From CAYPNF01 sp964411985 (GTDB lineage: Bacteria > Verrucomicrobiota > Verrucomicrobiia > Limisphaerales > J093), in the NCBI GenBank assembly GCA_964411985.1, contig CAYPNF010000001.1, positions 1 to 64,000 of the forward strand: a DNA stretch of 64,000 nucleotides, in the 5' to 3' direction. Below are positions 1 to 8,304 of this stretch, piece after piece. Both the position numbers and the translations under genes were made by a program. Under the pieces are notes generated by a model. The model ran no database searches. It saw only the letters and a list, made by a program, of their open reading frames with translations, and was not told where the DNA came from. The stretch's first letter is position 1, and every line of letters begins with the position of its first letter.

Positions 1-609
1 CTCGTCGGAGTGGTGGATGACGAGGCGTCTGTCCGGACGGGTGTCACTAGGCTGTGGCGGGCCTCGGGCTTCCTGGGGAAGGCTTGTGCGTCCGCAACGG
101 AGTTCCTGGCCTGCGCGGAACCCGAAGTGCCGGGGTGTGTCTTGGTGGATCTCCAGATGCCTGGCCTAAGCGGGCTGGATTTGCAAGAGGCGCTTGCGAA
201 AGCGGGGCACCCGCTACCCGTGGTGTTCCTGAGTGGTCAAGGCGATGTCCCAGTCGCGGTGCAGGCGATGCGACGGGGTGCGGAGGACTTTCTCACGAAA
301 CGCGCGCCAAAAGAAGAATTGCTCGAAGCGGTAAGGCGGGCCCTCGTGCGCGATGCTCAGGCGCGCGCCGAGCAGGCACGACTCGAGGTGTTGAGAACGC
401 CCTTCACAACGCTCACCTCGCGCGAGCGGGAAGTCCTCGCCCAGGTCCTCACCGGAAAGTTGAACAAGCAAATCGCTGCCGACCTGCGCATTGACGAACG
501 ATCGGTCAAACGCCACCGCTCCAGCATCATGACCAAACTCCGGGTCCAGTCAGTGGCGGAACTGGCTCGCCTCGTGCAGGACGCCGACCTCTGGCCCGGG
601 GGAGCGTAA
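1..609 (+). CDS. FixJ/NarL-type response regulator, 5' end outside the window
   Basis: The reading frame is open from the first base, so the true start lies upstream; 202 residues are visible. The N-terminal receiver domain shows the acidic pair (VVDDE), the phospho-acceptor Asp near visible residue 50 (LVDLQMPG), the conserved Ser (FLSGQ) and the Lys near residue 100 (FLTKRA). The C-terminal LuxR/GerE helix-turn-helix covers about residues 138-190 (LTSREREVL, then a recognition helix with ERSVKRHRSS). This architecture is that of FixJ-like two-component transcription factors. The cognate histidine kinase is not in the window. The next gene, 60 bp downstream on the same strand, is a Ser/Thr kinase, but a functional link between them is only inference. 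All key phosphorylation residues are intact. Confidence 0.93.
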   Translation, partial: LVGVVDDEASVRTGVTRLWRASGFLGKACASATEFLACAEPEVPGCVLVDLQMPGLSGLDLQEALAKAGHPLPVVFLSGQGDVPVAVQAMRRGAEDFLTKRAPKEELLEAVRRALVRDAQARAEQARLEVLRTPFTTLTSREREVLAQVLTGKLNKQIAADLRIDERSVKRHRSSIMTKLRVQSVAELARLVQDADLWPGGA

Positions 610-670
610 TCAGTAACCAGTCCTCAGTCCTCAGTTGCCTCGGCCGCCCCAGGTGTGCTACCGTCCCCTT

Positions 671-3367
671 ATGGCCGGAGAAGAAGCACCAGCGGGATCC
701 GTGTCCCCGGGTGGGAGTTCCACACCTGAGTTCGCCAAGCTCGGACTCCGCACTCCAGCAGGATGGGTGCCGCTGCCGGCGGAGCAGGCTTTGCCTCTGC
801 CCGTCATTCCCGACTACACCGTCCTGCGCCGCATCGGAGGCGGCGCTTACGGCGAGGTCTGGCTGGCCCGCAACATGACCGGCTCGCACTTCGCCATCAA
901 GGTCGTCCACCGGCGGCTCTTCGACCATGACCGACCCTACGAGCGTGAATTGGACGGGATCCAACGCTTTGAGCCCATCTCCCGCTCCCACCCCAGTCAG
1001 GTCGCCATCCATCAGGTTGGGAAGAACAGCGCCGAGGGGTACTTCTATTATGTCATGGATCTGGCGGATGATGCGGCGGCAGACAGCCGATGCCCAGAGG
1101 TCAGTGAAGCTCCCCGCGATCCGACCTCTGACCTCCGACCTCTGACCACTACCCCCGGGCTGTCCTCCGCTCCCGCCGGGCTGATCTCTGATCTCCGGCC
1201 TCTAGCCTCCCGGCCCCTCGTTGCTGACACGTATGTGCCAAGGACTTTGAAGCATTTGATGCGGACGCGGGGACGGCTGCCGTTTGCGGAATGCCTAGAC
1301 ATTGCCCTAGCGCTCGCCACTGCGCTGGAAAACCTCCATGGGCATGGGCTGGTGCATCGCGATATCAAGCCGTCGAATGTCATCTTCGTTGGAGGCGTAC
1401 CGAAGCTCGCTGATATTGGGCTGGTCACTGGCATCGATGCGACCCAATCGTTCGTAGGAACCGAGGGCTTTTTCCCGCCCGAAGGGCCAGGGACTCCGCG
1501 GGCCGATCTTTTCAGCCTGGGCAAGCTGCTGTACGAGATCGCCACGGGCAAGGACCGGCATGAGTTCCCGGAATTGCCCACCGGCCTGGGATCGGTCGAG
1601 GAGGAGGAGGCTCTGGCCGAGTTGAACGCCATCATCCTAAAGTGTTGTCAGCACGACCCGGCGCAGCGGTACCGCAACGCTGCCGCCCTGCGCGCAGAGC
1701 TGGAACGTCTGAAGCACGGTGGGTCCGTAAAGCGGCAACGCGTCTGGCAACGCCGGTGGGTCCGCGTCCAAAAGTTCGCTGCTCCCGTCCTCCTCCTTCT
1801 CGCTCTCGTCCTCGTCCTCGCCAGGCCACTCCGGCCTCCATCGATCCCCCGTGCCGCCCCGTCCACGACCCCCAGCCCAACCGCACTAGCCGAGCGCACC
1901 CTGACCAGTCCAAACGCCACCACCCTGATCCCGCTCGGGATCTTCATTCTACCCATTCGGCCGACTGAAACGAACGGCGCCCCGGCTGAACTCTGTTCCC
2001 GGGTCACCGACGCGTTCATTGATTCGCTTGGGTTACTCACGAACCAGGGCGTCCAGGTAGGCCCACGAAAGTCGGGATGGGCCTGCCAAGAGGAAGGTGA
2101 GTTGCTGAAGCGCGTGGCGAGTGAGCCCTTCCGCATGCGCCACGCCCTCAGCGGCCAAGTTGGCCTGGCACAAGATCGGTACGAGTTGGCGCTAACGTGG
2201 CACGATCTCGAGCTTGGTAAACCGCTCTGGTCGGAGACCTTCACCGGGAGGACCAACGAGCTCATCACCTTGGAGCAGCGCGCACTCGTGAAGATGGCTG
2301 GCTCGCTCGGGGTCGAGATCGCGCCAGACCGATCCCGCCAAATCGCCCAACTCTTGACCAACAACCTGGAGGCCTTAGGGTGGCTGCAGCAAGCGCAGGT
2401 GCTCTTTGAGCGCAAAGGCACGACTCAAGAGGGCATCACCGAGGCCATGCAACTGACGCAGGAAGCCCTCCGTCTGGACGCCAACTACTTGGGTGCCGAC
2501 TGCTTTAACATGTTCATGTTACGCAACCTCGCCCAGGAGCGGCATCCCTCGGAGGCCTGGCCTGCCGTCCGCGGGCTCGGTGACGCCATACTCCGGAAAG
2601 ATGACACGTTCGGGGTTGCGCTGGATCAAATCTCAGGTCATTCGCTGTTCTACAAAAGAGACTGGGACGAGTGGGACATCCTCACGGAGCGTTGTCTCCA
2701 GTCCCACTGTGGATGGCTACGGAGTTTTTTCCACGCGTTCTATCTCCGTATCGAAGGGCACCCCGAGGAGGCCCGCATCGAGGAACAGAACTGGCTTCGC
2801 GTGGAACTTACCGACGTGAACAGCCGCCTCTTCGTGGCGGTCATCCTGTGGGCGGACGGCCGCTACAAGGAGGGGATCCAAGCGGCACGGCGCACGCTGG
2901 AGCTGATTCCGGGGGGATTCGACGGTTACTTTATGCTGGCGCATCACCTGGTGGCGAACGGCGACTATGAGGAGGGAATCCGGACGATCGATATCGCGCA
3001 GAAGATCTACCTGAAGCAGGAACTCACCGCTTTGAAGAGTTTTGCCTACGCCAGGATGGGCCAATTGGCGACGGCGCGTGGAGTGCTCAAGGAGTTGCTG
3101 GACTTGGAGCGCTTCAGGTCCAGCACCTACCTGAACCCTTATTTCGTCGCCCGCGTGTATGCCGCGCTCGGGGAGAAACAAGTCGCGCTGGACTGGCTGG
3201 AGAAGGCGGCCGACGATCGTTCGGAATACCTCTATATCCCGCACTTGGGCGGCTTGAGGACGGATCTGGCCTGGATGGGGCTGCAAGAGGAGGCCCGCTA
3301 CTGGAAACTCTGCGACCGCCTGGGCCTGGGGAAAGATCAATGGCCAAGGAAACTGGCGGGGCGGTAA
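671..3367 (+). CDS. Membrane Ser/Thr protein kinase with C-terminal TPR-like region
   Basis: Protein of 898 aa, started at ATG 671 rather than the earlier in-frame TTG at 635. The Hanks-type kinase domain (about residues 48-345) has a glycine loop (IGGGAYGEV, 55-63), ATP-binding Lys77 and catalytic HRDIKPSN (229-236). DFG is replaced by DIG (248-250), a variant I associate with PVC-group kinases. One hydrophobic segment (about 368-386) should anchor the protein, with the kinase cytoplasmic. The C-terminal ~500 residues are probably periplasmic; they first resemble a TolB-like or adenylate-cyclase-associated sensor region and then a run of helical TPR-like units. Residues 143-183 are an odd low-complexity insert carrying SDLRPL twice, encoded by short DNA repeats and sitting between the two kinase lobes. 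The response regulator lies just upstream. Substrates are unknown. Confidence 0.9.
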   Translation: MAGEEAPAGSVSPGGSSTPEFAKLGLRTPAGWVPLPAEQALPLPVIPDYTVLRRIGGGAYGEVWLARNMTGSHFAIKVVHRRLFDHDRPYERELDGIQRFEPISRSHPSQVAIHQVGKNSAEGYFYYVMDLADDAAADSRCPEVSEAPRDPTSDLRPLTTTPGLSSAPAGLISDLRPLASRPLVADTYVPRTLKHLMRTRGRLPFAECLDIALALATALENLHGHGLVHRDIKPSNVIFVGGVPKLADIGLVTGIDATQSFVGTEGFFPPEGPGTPRADLFSLGKLLYEIATGKDRHEFPELPTGLGSVEEEEALAELNAIILKCCQHDPAQRYRNAAALRAELERLKHGGSVKRQRVWQRRWVRVQKFAAPVLLLLALVLVLARPLRPPSIPRAAPSTTPSPTALAERTLTSPNATTLIPLGIFILPIRPTETNGAPAELCSRVTDAFIDSLGLLTNQGVQVGPRKSGWACQEEGELLKRVASEPFRMRHALSGQVGLAQDRYELALTWHDLELGKPLWSETFTGRTNELITLEQRALVKMAGSLGVEIAPDRSRQIAQLLTNNLEALGWLQQAQVLFERKGTTQEGITEAMQLTQEALRLDANYLGADCFNMFMLRNLAQERHPSEAWPAVRGLGDAILRKDDTFGVALDQISGHSLFYKRDWDEWDILTERCLQSHCGWLRSFFHAFYLRIEGHPEEARIEEQNWLRVELTDVNSRLFVAVILWADGRYKEGIQAARRTLELIPGGFDGYFMLAHHLVANGDYEEGIRTIDIAQKIYLKQELTALKSFAYARMGQLATARGVLKELLDLERFRSSTYLNPYFVARVYAALGEKQVALDWLEKAADDRSEYLYIPHLGGLRTDLAWMGLQEEARYWKLCDRLGLGKDQWPRKLAGR
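1097..1219 (+). repeat. Short-repeat insertion inside the kinase domain
   Basis: The DNA contains two clusters of three degenerate 9-10-mers of the type GACCTCTGAC/CTGATCTCCG. They are translated in frame as about 40 residues containing SDLRPL twice (codons at 1127 and 1187). The unit is the reverse complement of the non-coding GTCAGAA-type repeat at 6503-6535, so the insert looks like an intergenic repeat family absorbed into a coding sequence. It falls between the hinge (YYVMDLADD) and the next kinase helix (RTLKHLMRTRGRLP). Confidence 0.7.
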
Positions 3368-3420
3368 GATGGGGTGATTATCCTCAGAGGGATGCGGACT
3401 TCCTGGAGGGGAGAAGGCCT

Positions 3421-3447
3421 ACCACAGAACATTCAGAACACACGGAA
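3421..3447 (+). repeat. Short dispersed repeat, ACCACAGAAC family
   Basis: A 27-bp stretch beginning ACCACAGAACATTCAGAAC lies in the gap between two convergent genes. It closely matches 6456-6482, which begins ACCACAGAACACACTGAAC. Both are built from the degenerate unit CAGAACACA. No function is apparent. Confidence 0.6.
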
Positions 3448-3484
3448 ACTGGACGGTCTGAAGCGCTGCGAGCTCCAGCCCTAC

Positions 3485-4471
3485 TCAATTGATCTTGCGG
3501 GTGGCATGCTCCTGGAGCCACATCACGTCGCGATTGCTAGCTGAGGGAATCGGCCCGCTCGACATCGTCCAGCTCTGATTTTTGCGCAGAGGAGGCATCG
3601 TGCGGGGATCCAGCCAACGGCGCGTCTCCGAGTGACCATCGCCGAAAGAGAGGCCGCCCGCCCGGTGATGATACGACGCAGGCAAATCCCCGTTGAACTG
3701 CAGAAGCCCGGGTTGAGCGGGATAACCAGTCATGTCGATGACGAAATTGCCATAGTTGATGGAATCTTCACGTTGGTCCCAGAAAACCGAGGTCGCCGAC
3801 GGGCCGGGATCTACTAGGTCTGTCAGGCGACGGTAGAGCCGCCAGGGAGGGCTTTGCACACCGGAACCGTAGTTCAATGTACCGCCAAATCCCCCCAACC
3901 AAACGGACATGGACATGCTGCGTACGCGGGGAACCAGTTGCCCTTTTAGAGGACCGGAACTAGGCCTCACAGTCGACCGATCCGCCGGGCAGCGGAAGAT
4001 GCCCGGCGCCGCGCCGCAATAGGTCCACAGCGGGCTACGTTGGACGTCTGCCGACAAGTCCCAGTTCGAACGGTTGCCCGGATTAAAATCGATCACGCCG
4101 CTCATCCACGCGTAGGGATCATAGGCGGCGAGGTCAGCAGGGCTGGCATAGGCGAACACTTCGCGATTGTCGCTGGCATACATGATCCAGGCATAGGTCA
4201 GCTGCCGATGATTATTCAGGCACTGGATCCCGTGCGCCTTCAGCTTGGCCTTGCTGAGGACGGGAAGAAGCAGCCCCGCCAGGATCGCGATGATGGCGAT
4301 CACCACCAGCAACTCGATCAACGTGAAGGCGCCCAGTACCGGAAGGTAGCCGATGGAGGGGCGACTCCGTCCTCGAGGTCCGACCGAGTCCTTGGACCCC
4401 ACCGCGGAGGATGAGTTCCCTGGCGCTGGGATCTTCCTTTCGCCGCTACGTTTCATACGCCTTGTTCTCAT
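3485..4471 (-). CDS. Type II pseudopilin-like protein (prepilin N-terminal methylation domain, DUF1559-like)
   Basis: Protein of 328 aa from ATG 4471; a further ATG at 4456 is possible. The prepilin signature is FTLIELLVVIAIIAILAG, preceded by a basic leader of about 45 residues, so prepilin peptidase cleavage and N-methylation of the Phe are expected. The rest is a globular secreted domain ending in HHRAGGLSFGDGHSE, the H-x-G-x-x-F-x-DGH motif typical of the abundant verrucomicrobial and planctomycetal DUF1559/H-X9-DG proteins. These proteins are related to type II secretion minor pseudopilins, but their precise role is unknown. The leader is unusually long, so the real start may be more internal. 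No pilus or secretion genes are nearby. Confidence 0.88.
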   Translation of the reverse strand: MRTRRMKRSGERKIPAPGNSSSAVGSKDSVGPRGRSRPSIGYLPVLGAFTLIELLVVIAIIAILAGLLLPVLSKAKLKAHGIQCLNNHRQLTYAWIMYASDNREVFAYASPADLAAYDPYAWMSGVIDFNPGNRSNWDLSADVQRSPLWTYCGAAPGIFRCPADRSTVRPSSGPLKGQLVPRVRSMSMSVWLGGFGGTLNYGSGVQSPPWRLYRRLTDLVDPGPSATSVFWDQREDSINYGNFVIDMTGYPAQPGLLQFNGDLPASYHHRAGGLSFGDGHSETRRWLDPRTMPPLRKNQSWTMSSGPIPSASNRDVMWLQEHATRKIN

Positions 4472-4602
4472 AGTACATTCCCGTTTTCGCAAACCCAAAC
4501 TTAATCCCGCCAGCGTGGGGAACGGGCGACGGCCGGCTCTTGTCCGTTTGGGGTCAGGAACCGGCCGGGTGCGCCTCTCCTCATTCAGCCCGAGCTGGTG
4601 GC

Positions 4603-6288
4603 TCAGTTGCTTTCCACCCGATAGAAGCGACAGGTCATGCCAGCCGCAGCGTTATCGGTGTACTGGAATCCGACGGTCGTATTGGTGAGGGTATTGATGG
4701 TCTGCCAGGCAGCCAGGTCGGTTGAAGCCTGGATCTGCCACCCCCGGTTGGGCTCCGCCCGGAGGTTTAGCACGCACCCGCCGTTGGGCTGGATGTTCGC
4801 GGAGAGGACGGGAGGCTCCCATAACTGCAGGATCTGGTTCGCAGCCAGGTTGGTGAATTCCTGCACGGTTCCCGAGGGCCATTCGATCCGGACCAGGTCC
4901 ACCTCCGTGGCGTCGCCCAGGCCGAAGTGAGGGCGCATGTCCTCCTGGTTGATGTTCCCGCCCGAGATCTCCCGCACCTGCCATAAGCTCTTGCCGCCAA
5001 TTGTGGCCTTGACCCGAACTTTCGCGCCAATCGCGGACATGTTCGACCTGGTTCCGACCAGCTTGAACATGAGCCAATGGTTGCCGTTTCCTTCGTTGTG
5101 GTAGAGGGCGTTCCCCAGCTGCGAGTCCTCAGTCACAAAGAGGTCGAGGAACCCGTCATTGTCGTAGTCGCCCCAAATCGCTCCACTCCAATCCCCCGAG
5201 TCATTCACGATGCGGCCGGTGGTCACCTGCGTGAAGGTGCCGTCCCCGTTGTTGTGGTAGAGCCGGTTTTTGGCGGTGCCCCATTCCCCCATGGAGACGA
5301 ACAGATCCAGGTAGCCATCGTTGTCATAATCACCCCACGCACCAGACTGTGGGTGGTTGGCGCCGGACGTGAAGAGGATCTTGGTAAAACTGCCGTTCCC
5401 CTCATTGTGGAAAAGTCGGCAACTGCCGTTGAAATCCGTCAGAAAAAGATCGATGAGGCCGTCGTTGTCGTAATCCCCCGGACTCAGCTGCACCGCGTAG
5501 CATTTGTCCTGCGGAAGGATGCCCTGGGTGATCGCCTGAAACTGCCCATGCCCTTCGTTTTGATAAACGAACATCCGGTTGTTGTTGCCGCCGCTGATCA
5601 CCAGATCCGGATCCCCGTCGTTATCGAAGTCAGTCCAGATCCCTCCGCACGAGGTCTCGCTGGATGGGATGTCCTTAGGGATAGGTCCGGTGGTGACCTT
5701 GTCGAATATGCCGCCGCCCGCGTTATGATACAGCAGGTTGGGCCCTCTCCCACCATAACTGGAACTCCCGCTCACCACGAGCAGGTCGAGCCTGCCATCG
5801 CCGTCAAAGTCCGACCACACGGGGCCCTCGGCATAAGTGACATCCGTCGTCACCGCGCCGTTGCTGACGACTCGGACAAACTGGCCTTCATCGTTCCGGT
5901 GGTAGAGGGCGCGTTTGCCACCGCTTTGGGTCACGCAGAGTTCAATGAAACCGTCGTTGTCGTAGTCCCCCCAGGCAGCTCCGCGCCAGCCGCCCTTGTC
6001 ACTGACGATAGAGCCGACTTCATTGGTGGTCATGCGGGTGAACGTCCCGTTCCCGTTGTTGCGGTAGAGGAGGTTGGCGCGGGCCGCCCTATACCCCCCG
6101 TTGGCAACGAACAGATCAATGTAACCATCACCGTCGTAGTCCGCCCACGCGCACGAGTAGGAGTTGTCCTTGTCACCTCCCGGACCGGCGGTGATCCGGG
6201 TGAAGGTGGGTTCAGAGGCGTGGGTGAGCCTGAAGCCGGCTGTTACCAGAATCAAGCCAGCTAGGAGGAGGTTGGATTTGTTTTTCAT
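4603..6288 (-). CDS. Secreted VCBS/FG-GAP repeat protein with ASPIC/UnbV domain
   Basis: Protein of 561 aa starting at ATG 6288, chosen because it gives a clean signal peptide (MKNKSNLLLAGLILVTAG, cleavage after HAS). About eight VCBS/FG-GAP blades follow, each with the calcium-binding pattern DYDNDGFxDLF, up to about residue 400; they should form a seven- or eight-bladed beta-propeller. An ASPIC/UnbV domain comes next (about 405-480, HWLMFKLVGTRSNMSAIGAK to HFGLG and IEWPSG). The last 70 residues (NRGWQIQASTDLAAWQTI) resemble a short C-terminal domain seen in many verrucomicrobial secreted proteins. Its function is unknown; such CRTAC1-like proteins are thought to bind ligands or surfaces. 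A larger relative lies at 25863-29591. Confidence 0.9.
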   Translation of the reverse strand: MKNKSNLLLAGLILVTAGFRLTHASEPTFTRITAGPGGDKDNSYSCAWADYDGDGYIDLFVANGGYRAARANLLYRNNGNGTFTRMTTNEVGSIVSDKGGWRGAAWGDYDNDGFIELCVTQSGGKRALYHRNDEGQFVRVVSNGAVTTDVTYAEGPVWSDFDGDGRLDLLVVSGSSSYGGRGPNLLYHNAGGGIFDKVTTGPIPKDIPSSETSCGGIWTDFDNDGDPDLVISGGNNNRMFVYQNEGHGQFQAITQGILPQDKCYAVQLSPGDYDNDGLIDLFLTDFNGSCRLFHNEGNGSFTKILFTSGANHPQSGAWGDYDNDGYLDLFVSMGEWGTAKNRLYHNNGDGTFTQVTTGRIVNDSGDWSGAIWGDYDNDGFLDLFVTEDSQLGNALYHNEGNGNHWLMFKLVGTRSNMSAIGAKVRVKATIGGKSLWQVREISGGNINQEDMRPHFGLGDATEVDLVRIEWPSGTVQEFTNLAANQILQLWEPPVLSANIQPNGGCVLNLRAEPNRGWQIQASTDLAAWQTINTLTNTTVGFQYTDNAAAGMTCRFYRVESN

Positions 6289-6455
6289 AGAGGACTGTGG
6301 AGTTCGGGTTTGCGCTTTTATCATGGGTCTATACCGATACAAACGTTGGATTCGGGCGGTTCTAACAAAACGGGGTCGCCTTTTTTTATTTCTTTTGGGG
6401 AAGAGTGCGATTCACCTTTGAATGGGAAGTCGCAAAGCGCTCGTAAACAGGGTGT

Positions 6456-6482
6456 TACCACAGAACACACTGAACACACAGA
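6456..6482 (+). repeat. Short dispersed repeat, ACCACAGAAC family
   Basis: Second copy of the 27-bp repeat found at 3421-3447. It lies in the 360-bp gap 6289-6647, which otherwise holds the minus-strand gene's leader, the GTCAGAA repeat and a GC hairpin. No intact gene was seen in that gap. Confidence 0.6.
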
Positions 6483-6502
6483 AATGGGGGAGGTGGGGGA
6501 TG

Positions 6503-6535
6503 GAAGTCAGAAGTCAGAAGTCAGCGGTCAGAAAT
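6503..6535 (+). repeat. GTCAGAA short tandem repeat
   Basis: Three to four tandem copies of a 7-mer (GAAGTCA), degenerating into CGGTCAGAAATC. The reverse complement of this unit matches the DNA of the in-frame insert in the kinase gene at 1097-1219. A related degenerate run (CAGTCCTCAGT) lies at 617-637, just before the kinase gene. Confidence 0.65.
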
Positions 6536-6585
6536 CGGGTGTCCGACAACGCCGGGGATGGGATGTGGGGCAAGCCGAGGGAAGC

Positions 6586-6604
6586 AAGCGGCGAGACGCC
6601 GCTT
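6586..6604 (+). repeat. GC-rich perfect hairpin
   Basis: AAGCGGCG, loop AGA, CGCCGCTT: a perfect 8-bp stem in intergenic DNA between the leader of the VCBS gene and the ATPase remnant. It lacks a clear T-tract. It could be a terminator-like structure or a member of a dispersed palindromic repeat family. Confidence 0.5.
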
Positions 6605-6647
6605 CTACTTTAGAGAGGCGGCCGGCGGTGCGGCGGGGGGAGGTTAA

Positions 6648-6806
6648 CTGCAGGTCGAGCAACTCAACAGCCTGGTCGAGGAGTATTATCGCCGCTTCCC
6701 GCGGTTTCGCGGCCAGGAAAGGGTGACGTGGCTGCTGGATGAAGTGCAGCGGGTTGCGGGCTGGGATCGTTTCGTGCGCCAAATGCTGGATACCGAGCAG
6801 GCATTG
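6648..6806 (+). pseudogene. Remnant of an AAA_14/DUF4143-type ATPase gene
   Basis: An open frame of about 53 codons without a start of its own reads LVEEYYRRFPRFRGQERVTW, followed by LLDEVQRVAGWDRFVRQMLD. This is the Walker B region of the AAA-plus-DUF4143 ATP-binding protein family, where DE(I/V)Q and GWxRFVRxLLD are characteristic. The Walker A part (upstream) and everything downstream are missing; a TAA lies in frame at 6645. The frame runs on into the antitoxin gene, so the fragment ends at the junction with the toxin-antitoxin module. It is most likely a deletion or insertion scar. Confidence 0.6.
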
Positions 6807-6821
6807 ACATGTTCGGCAATT

Positions 6822-6840
6822 TGTAAGACATTTACTTACA
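6822..6840 (+). promoter_or_regulatory. Candidate antitoxin operator (inverted repeat)
   Basis: TGTAAG, 7-nt spacer, CTTACA: a perfect 6-bp inverted repeat ending on the first base of the antitoxin ATG. A TTGACA hexamer lies at 6804-6809, but no convincing -10 was found. Ribbon-helix-helix antitoxins usually repress their own operons at such sites, so autoregulation is inferred. Confidence 0.5.
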
Positions 6841-7064
6841 TGACGTCCTTGACGATACGTCTATCGGAGTCGCTCGGAGCGCAATTGGAGACGGCTAGCA
6901 AAGCCCGGGGTGTTTCGAAAAGCGATCTAGCTCGCGAGGCGATCGAGCGGCATCTGCGCCAGGAAACATTGCGTGGAATCCGGCAGAATCTGGCCCCCTA
7001 CTTTGAAGCGCAAGGCGTTCATACCGAAGAGGACGTTCTGAACCGGCTGGGTAGCTCACTGTGA
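6840..7064 (+). CDS. Ribbon-helix-helix (CopG-type) antitoxin
   Basis: Protein of 74 aa from ATG 6840. The N-terminus (TSLTIRLSESLGAQLETASK) is the RHH beta-strand and first helix, followed by ARGVSKSDLAREAIERHLRQ, the classic second helix. The C-terminal tail should wrap the toxin. It overlaps the downstream PIN toxin start by 4 nt, so the two are translationally coupled. The role as antitoxin and autorepressor is inferred from this pairing. An upstream in-frame GTG at 6723 would fuse it to the ATPase remnant and is rejected as the start. Confidence 0.85.
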   Translation: MTSLTIRLSESLGAQLETASKARGVSKSDLAREAIERHLRQETLRGIRQNLAPYFEAQGVHTEEDVLNRLGSSL

Positions 7065-7471
7065 GAATCCTGGTAGATTCCTCGGTGATCATCGCCGCTC
7101 TCGCGCGGCCAGGGGTCTGCACGCAGTTTCTGGATGAACTGGTTGACGGACACACCTGGGTGACGTCGCGGTATATCCTCGATGAAGTTCACAGAAAGTT
7201 GGTCAACAAATTCGCGATCCCACCCGAGGTAGCGCAGAAAGCAATCGCAAGGATTGAAAGCCTGGCGGAAAGCGTCCTACCCGTCGAACTGGAGAGCGGC
7301 GCTTGCCGTGATCCAGAAGACCTTCCTGTGCTAGGTTCGGCGGTCAGTGGGCGCGCGGACCTTGTTGTTACCATCGACCAGGATCTGCTCGCCATGGGTA
7401 CCTTCGCCAGCATCCGTATTGTTCGCCCTGGAGAAGGGTTTCGATGGTTGCGCGAAGGTCTGGCGGGATGA
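7061..7471 (+). CDS. PIN-domain toxin (putative endoribonuclease)
   Basis: Protein of 136 aa with GTG start at 7061, overlapping the antitoxin stop. PIN-domain acidic residues are visible: Asp6 (LVDSSVIIAAL), Glu near 43 (ILDEVHRKL), the Asp pair in CRDPEDLPVL (about 87-90) and the Asp in VVTIDQDLL. The layout (SRYILDEVHRKL, then CRDPxDxxVL) matches the COG1569 'toxin component, PIN family' rather than classical VapC. These toxins cleave RNA with Mg2+ or Mn2+. The module may have been acquired horizontally, since it sits directly against a truncated ATPase gene. Confidence 0.85.
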   Translation: MRILVDSSVIIAALARPGVCTQFLDELVDGHTWVTSRYILDEVHRKLVNKFAIPPEVAQKAIARIESLAESVLPVELESGACRDPEDLPVLGSAVSGRADLVVTIDQDLLAMGTFASIRIVRPGEGFRWLREGLAG

Positions 7472-7533
7472 TTTCAACCATTTGTTAAACTCCCGCTTTT
7501 CCAGCGTTAGTATGGGTATGAACGCCTCTTGCG

Positions 7534-8211
7534 ATGCAACCTGACGACACTCTAGCGACCCGCGCCAGCCTCCTGGGGCGGCTGAAGGACCACGAGGACC
7601 AGGCGAGTTGGCAGGAGTTTTTCGATACCTACTGGCGCCTCATCTATACCGTCGCCACCAGGGCAGGCCTGAGCGATGAGGAGGCCCAGGATGTTGTCCA
7701 GGAGACGGTGCTTTCGGTGGCCAAGCAGGTCGGCACGTTCCGGTACGATCCGCAAGTTTGCTCGTTCAAGACCTGGATGCTGCGGATGACGCGGTGGCGG
7801 ATCATCGATCGGATACGGCAGCGCGAGCGGGCAGCGGCGGGTTTAGGTCAGCGGGTGCATCGCCATGCCGTCCAAACGCCGCCCAACGCACCCACGCCAC
7901 CCCTCGACGAAGAACCGGATCGGACGGACACCCTGGATCGTTTGCCGGATCCGGCCGGGGTCGACCTCGGAAGGATCTGGGAGGACGAATGGCAGCAGAG
8001 CCTGGCGGCAGCCGCACTGGAATCGCTCCGGCAAAGGATCAAGCCGGAACAGTTCCAAACGTTCCATCTGCACGTCGTGAAAGGGTTGCCGGTGCGACAG
8101 GTGGCGCGGATGGTGGGGGTCAGCGCAGCCAGTGTCTACATGACGAAGTACCGGGTTGCTGCGCTGTTGAAAAAGGAAGTCCAGCGGCTGGAAGAAGCAA
8201 GAAGCGTCTGA
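7534..8211 (+). CDS. ECF-type RNA polymerase sigma factor
   Basis: Protein of 225 aa. Region 2 is seen at about residues 20-95 (WQEFFDTYWRLIYTVATRAG, then EEAQDVVQETVLSVAKQ and SFKTWMLRMTRWRIIDRIRQ). Region 4 is near the C-terminus (IKPEQFQTFHLHVVKGLPV, then QVARMVGVSAASVYMTKYRV). A linker of about 55 residues rich in Pro and Asp separates them, longer than in typical ECFs; this is common in planctomycete and verrucomicrobial ECFs. No anti-sigma gene is adjacent. A DUF1080 lipoprotein gene follows 93 bp downstream on the same strand. Confidence 0.9.
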   Translation: MQPDDTLATRASLLGRLKDHEDQASWQEFFDTYWRLIYTVATRAGLSDEEAQDVVQETVLSVAKQVGTFRYDPQVCSFKTWMLRMTRWRIIDRIRQRERAAAGLGQRVHRHAVQTPPNAPTPPLDEEPDRTDTLDRLPDPAGVDLGRIWEDEWQQSLAAAALESLRQRIKPEQFQTFHLHVVKGLPVRQVARMVGVSAASVYMTKYRVAALLKKEVQRLEEARSV

Positions 8212-8304
8212 TACAAACCTCTTCCTTTCCAAACTTGCCATCCACGGTTCCCTGCCAAACTTCTCTCTAGAACTCCGCCGCCCGTTCTGGTATCAAACCC
8301 AGTC

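Noticed and set aside
6503..6535. GTCAGAA tandem repeats considered as a CRISPR array
   Set aside because: Units are 7 bp with no spacers.
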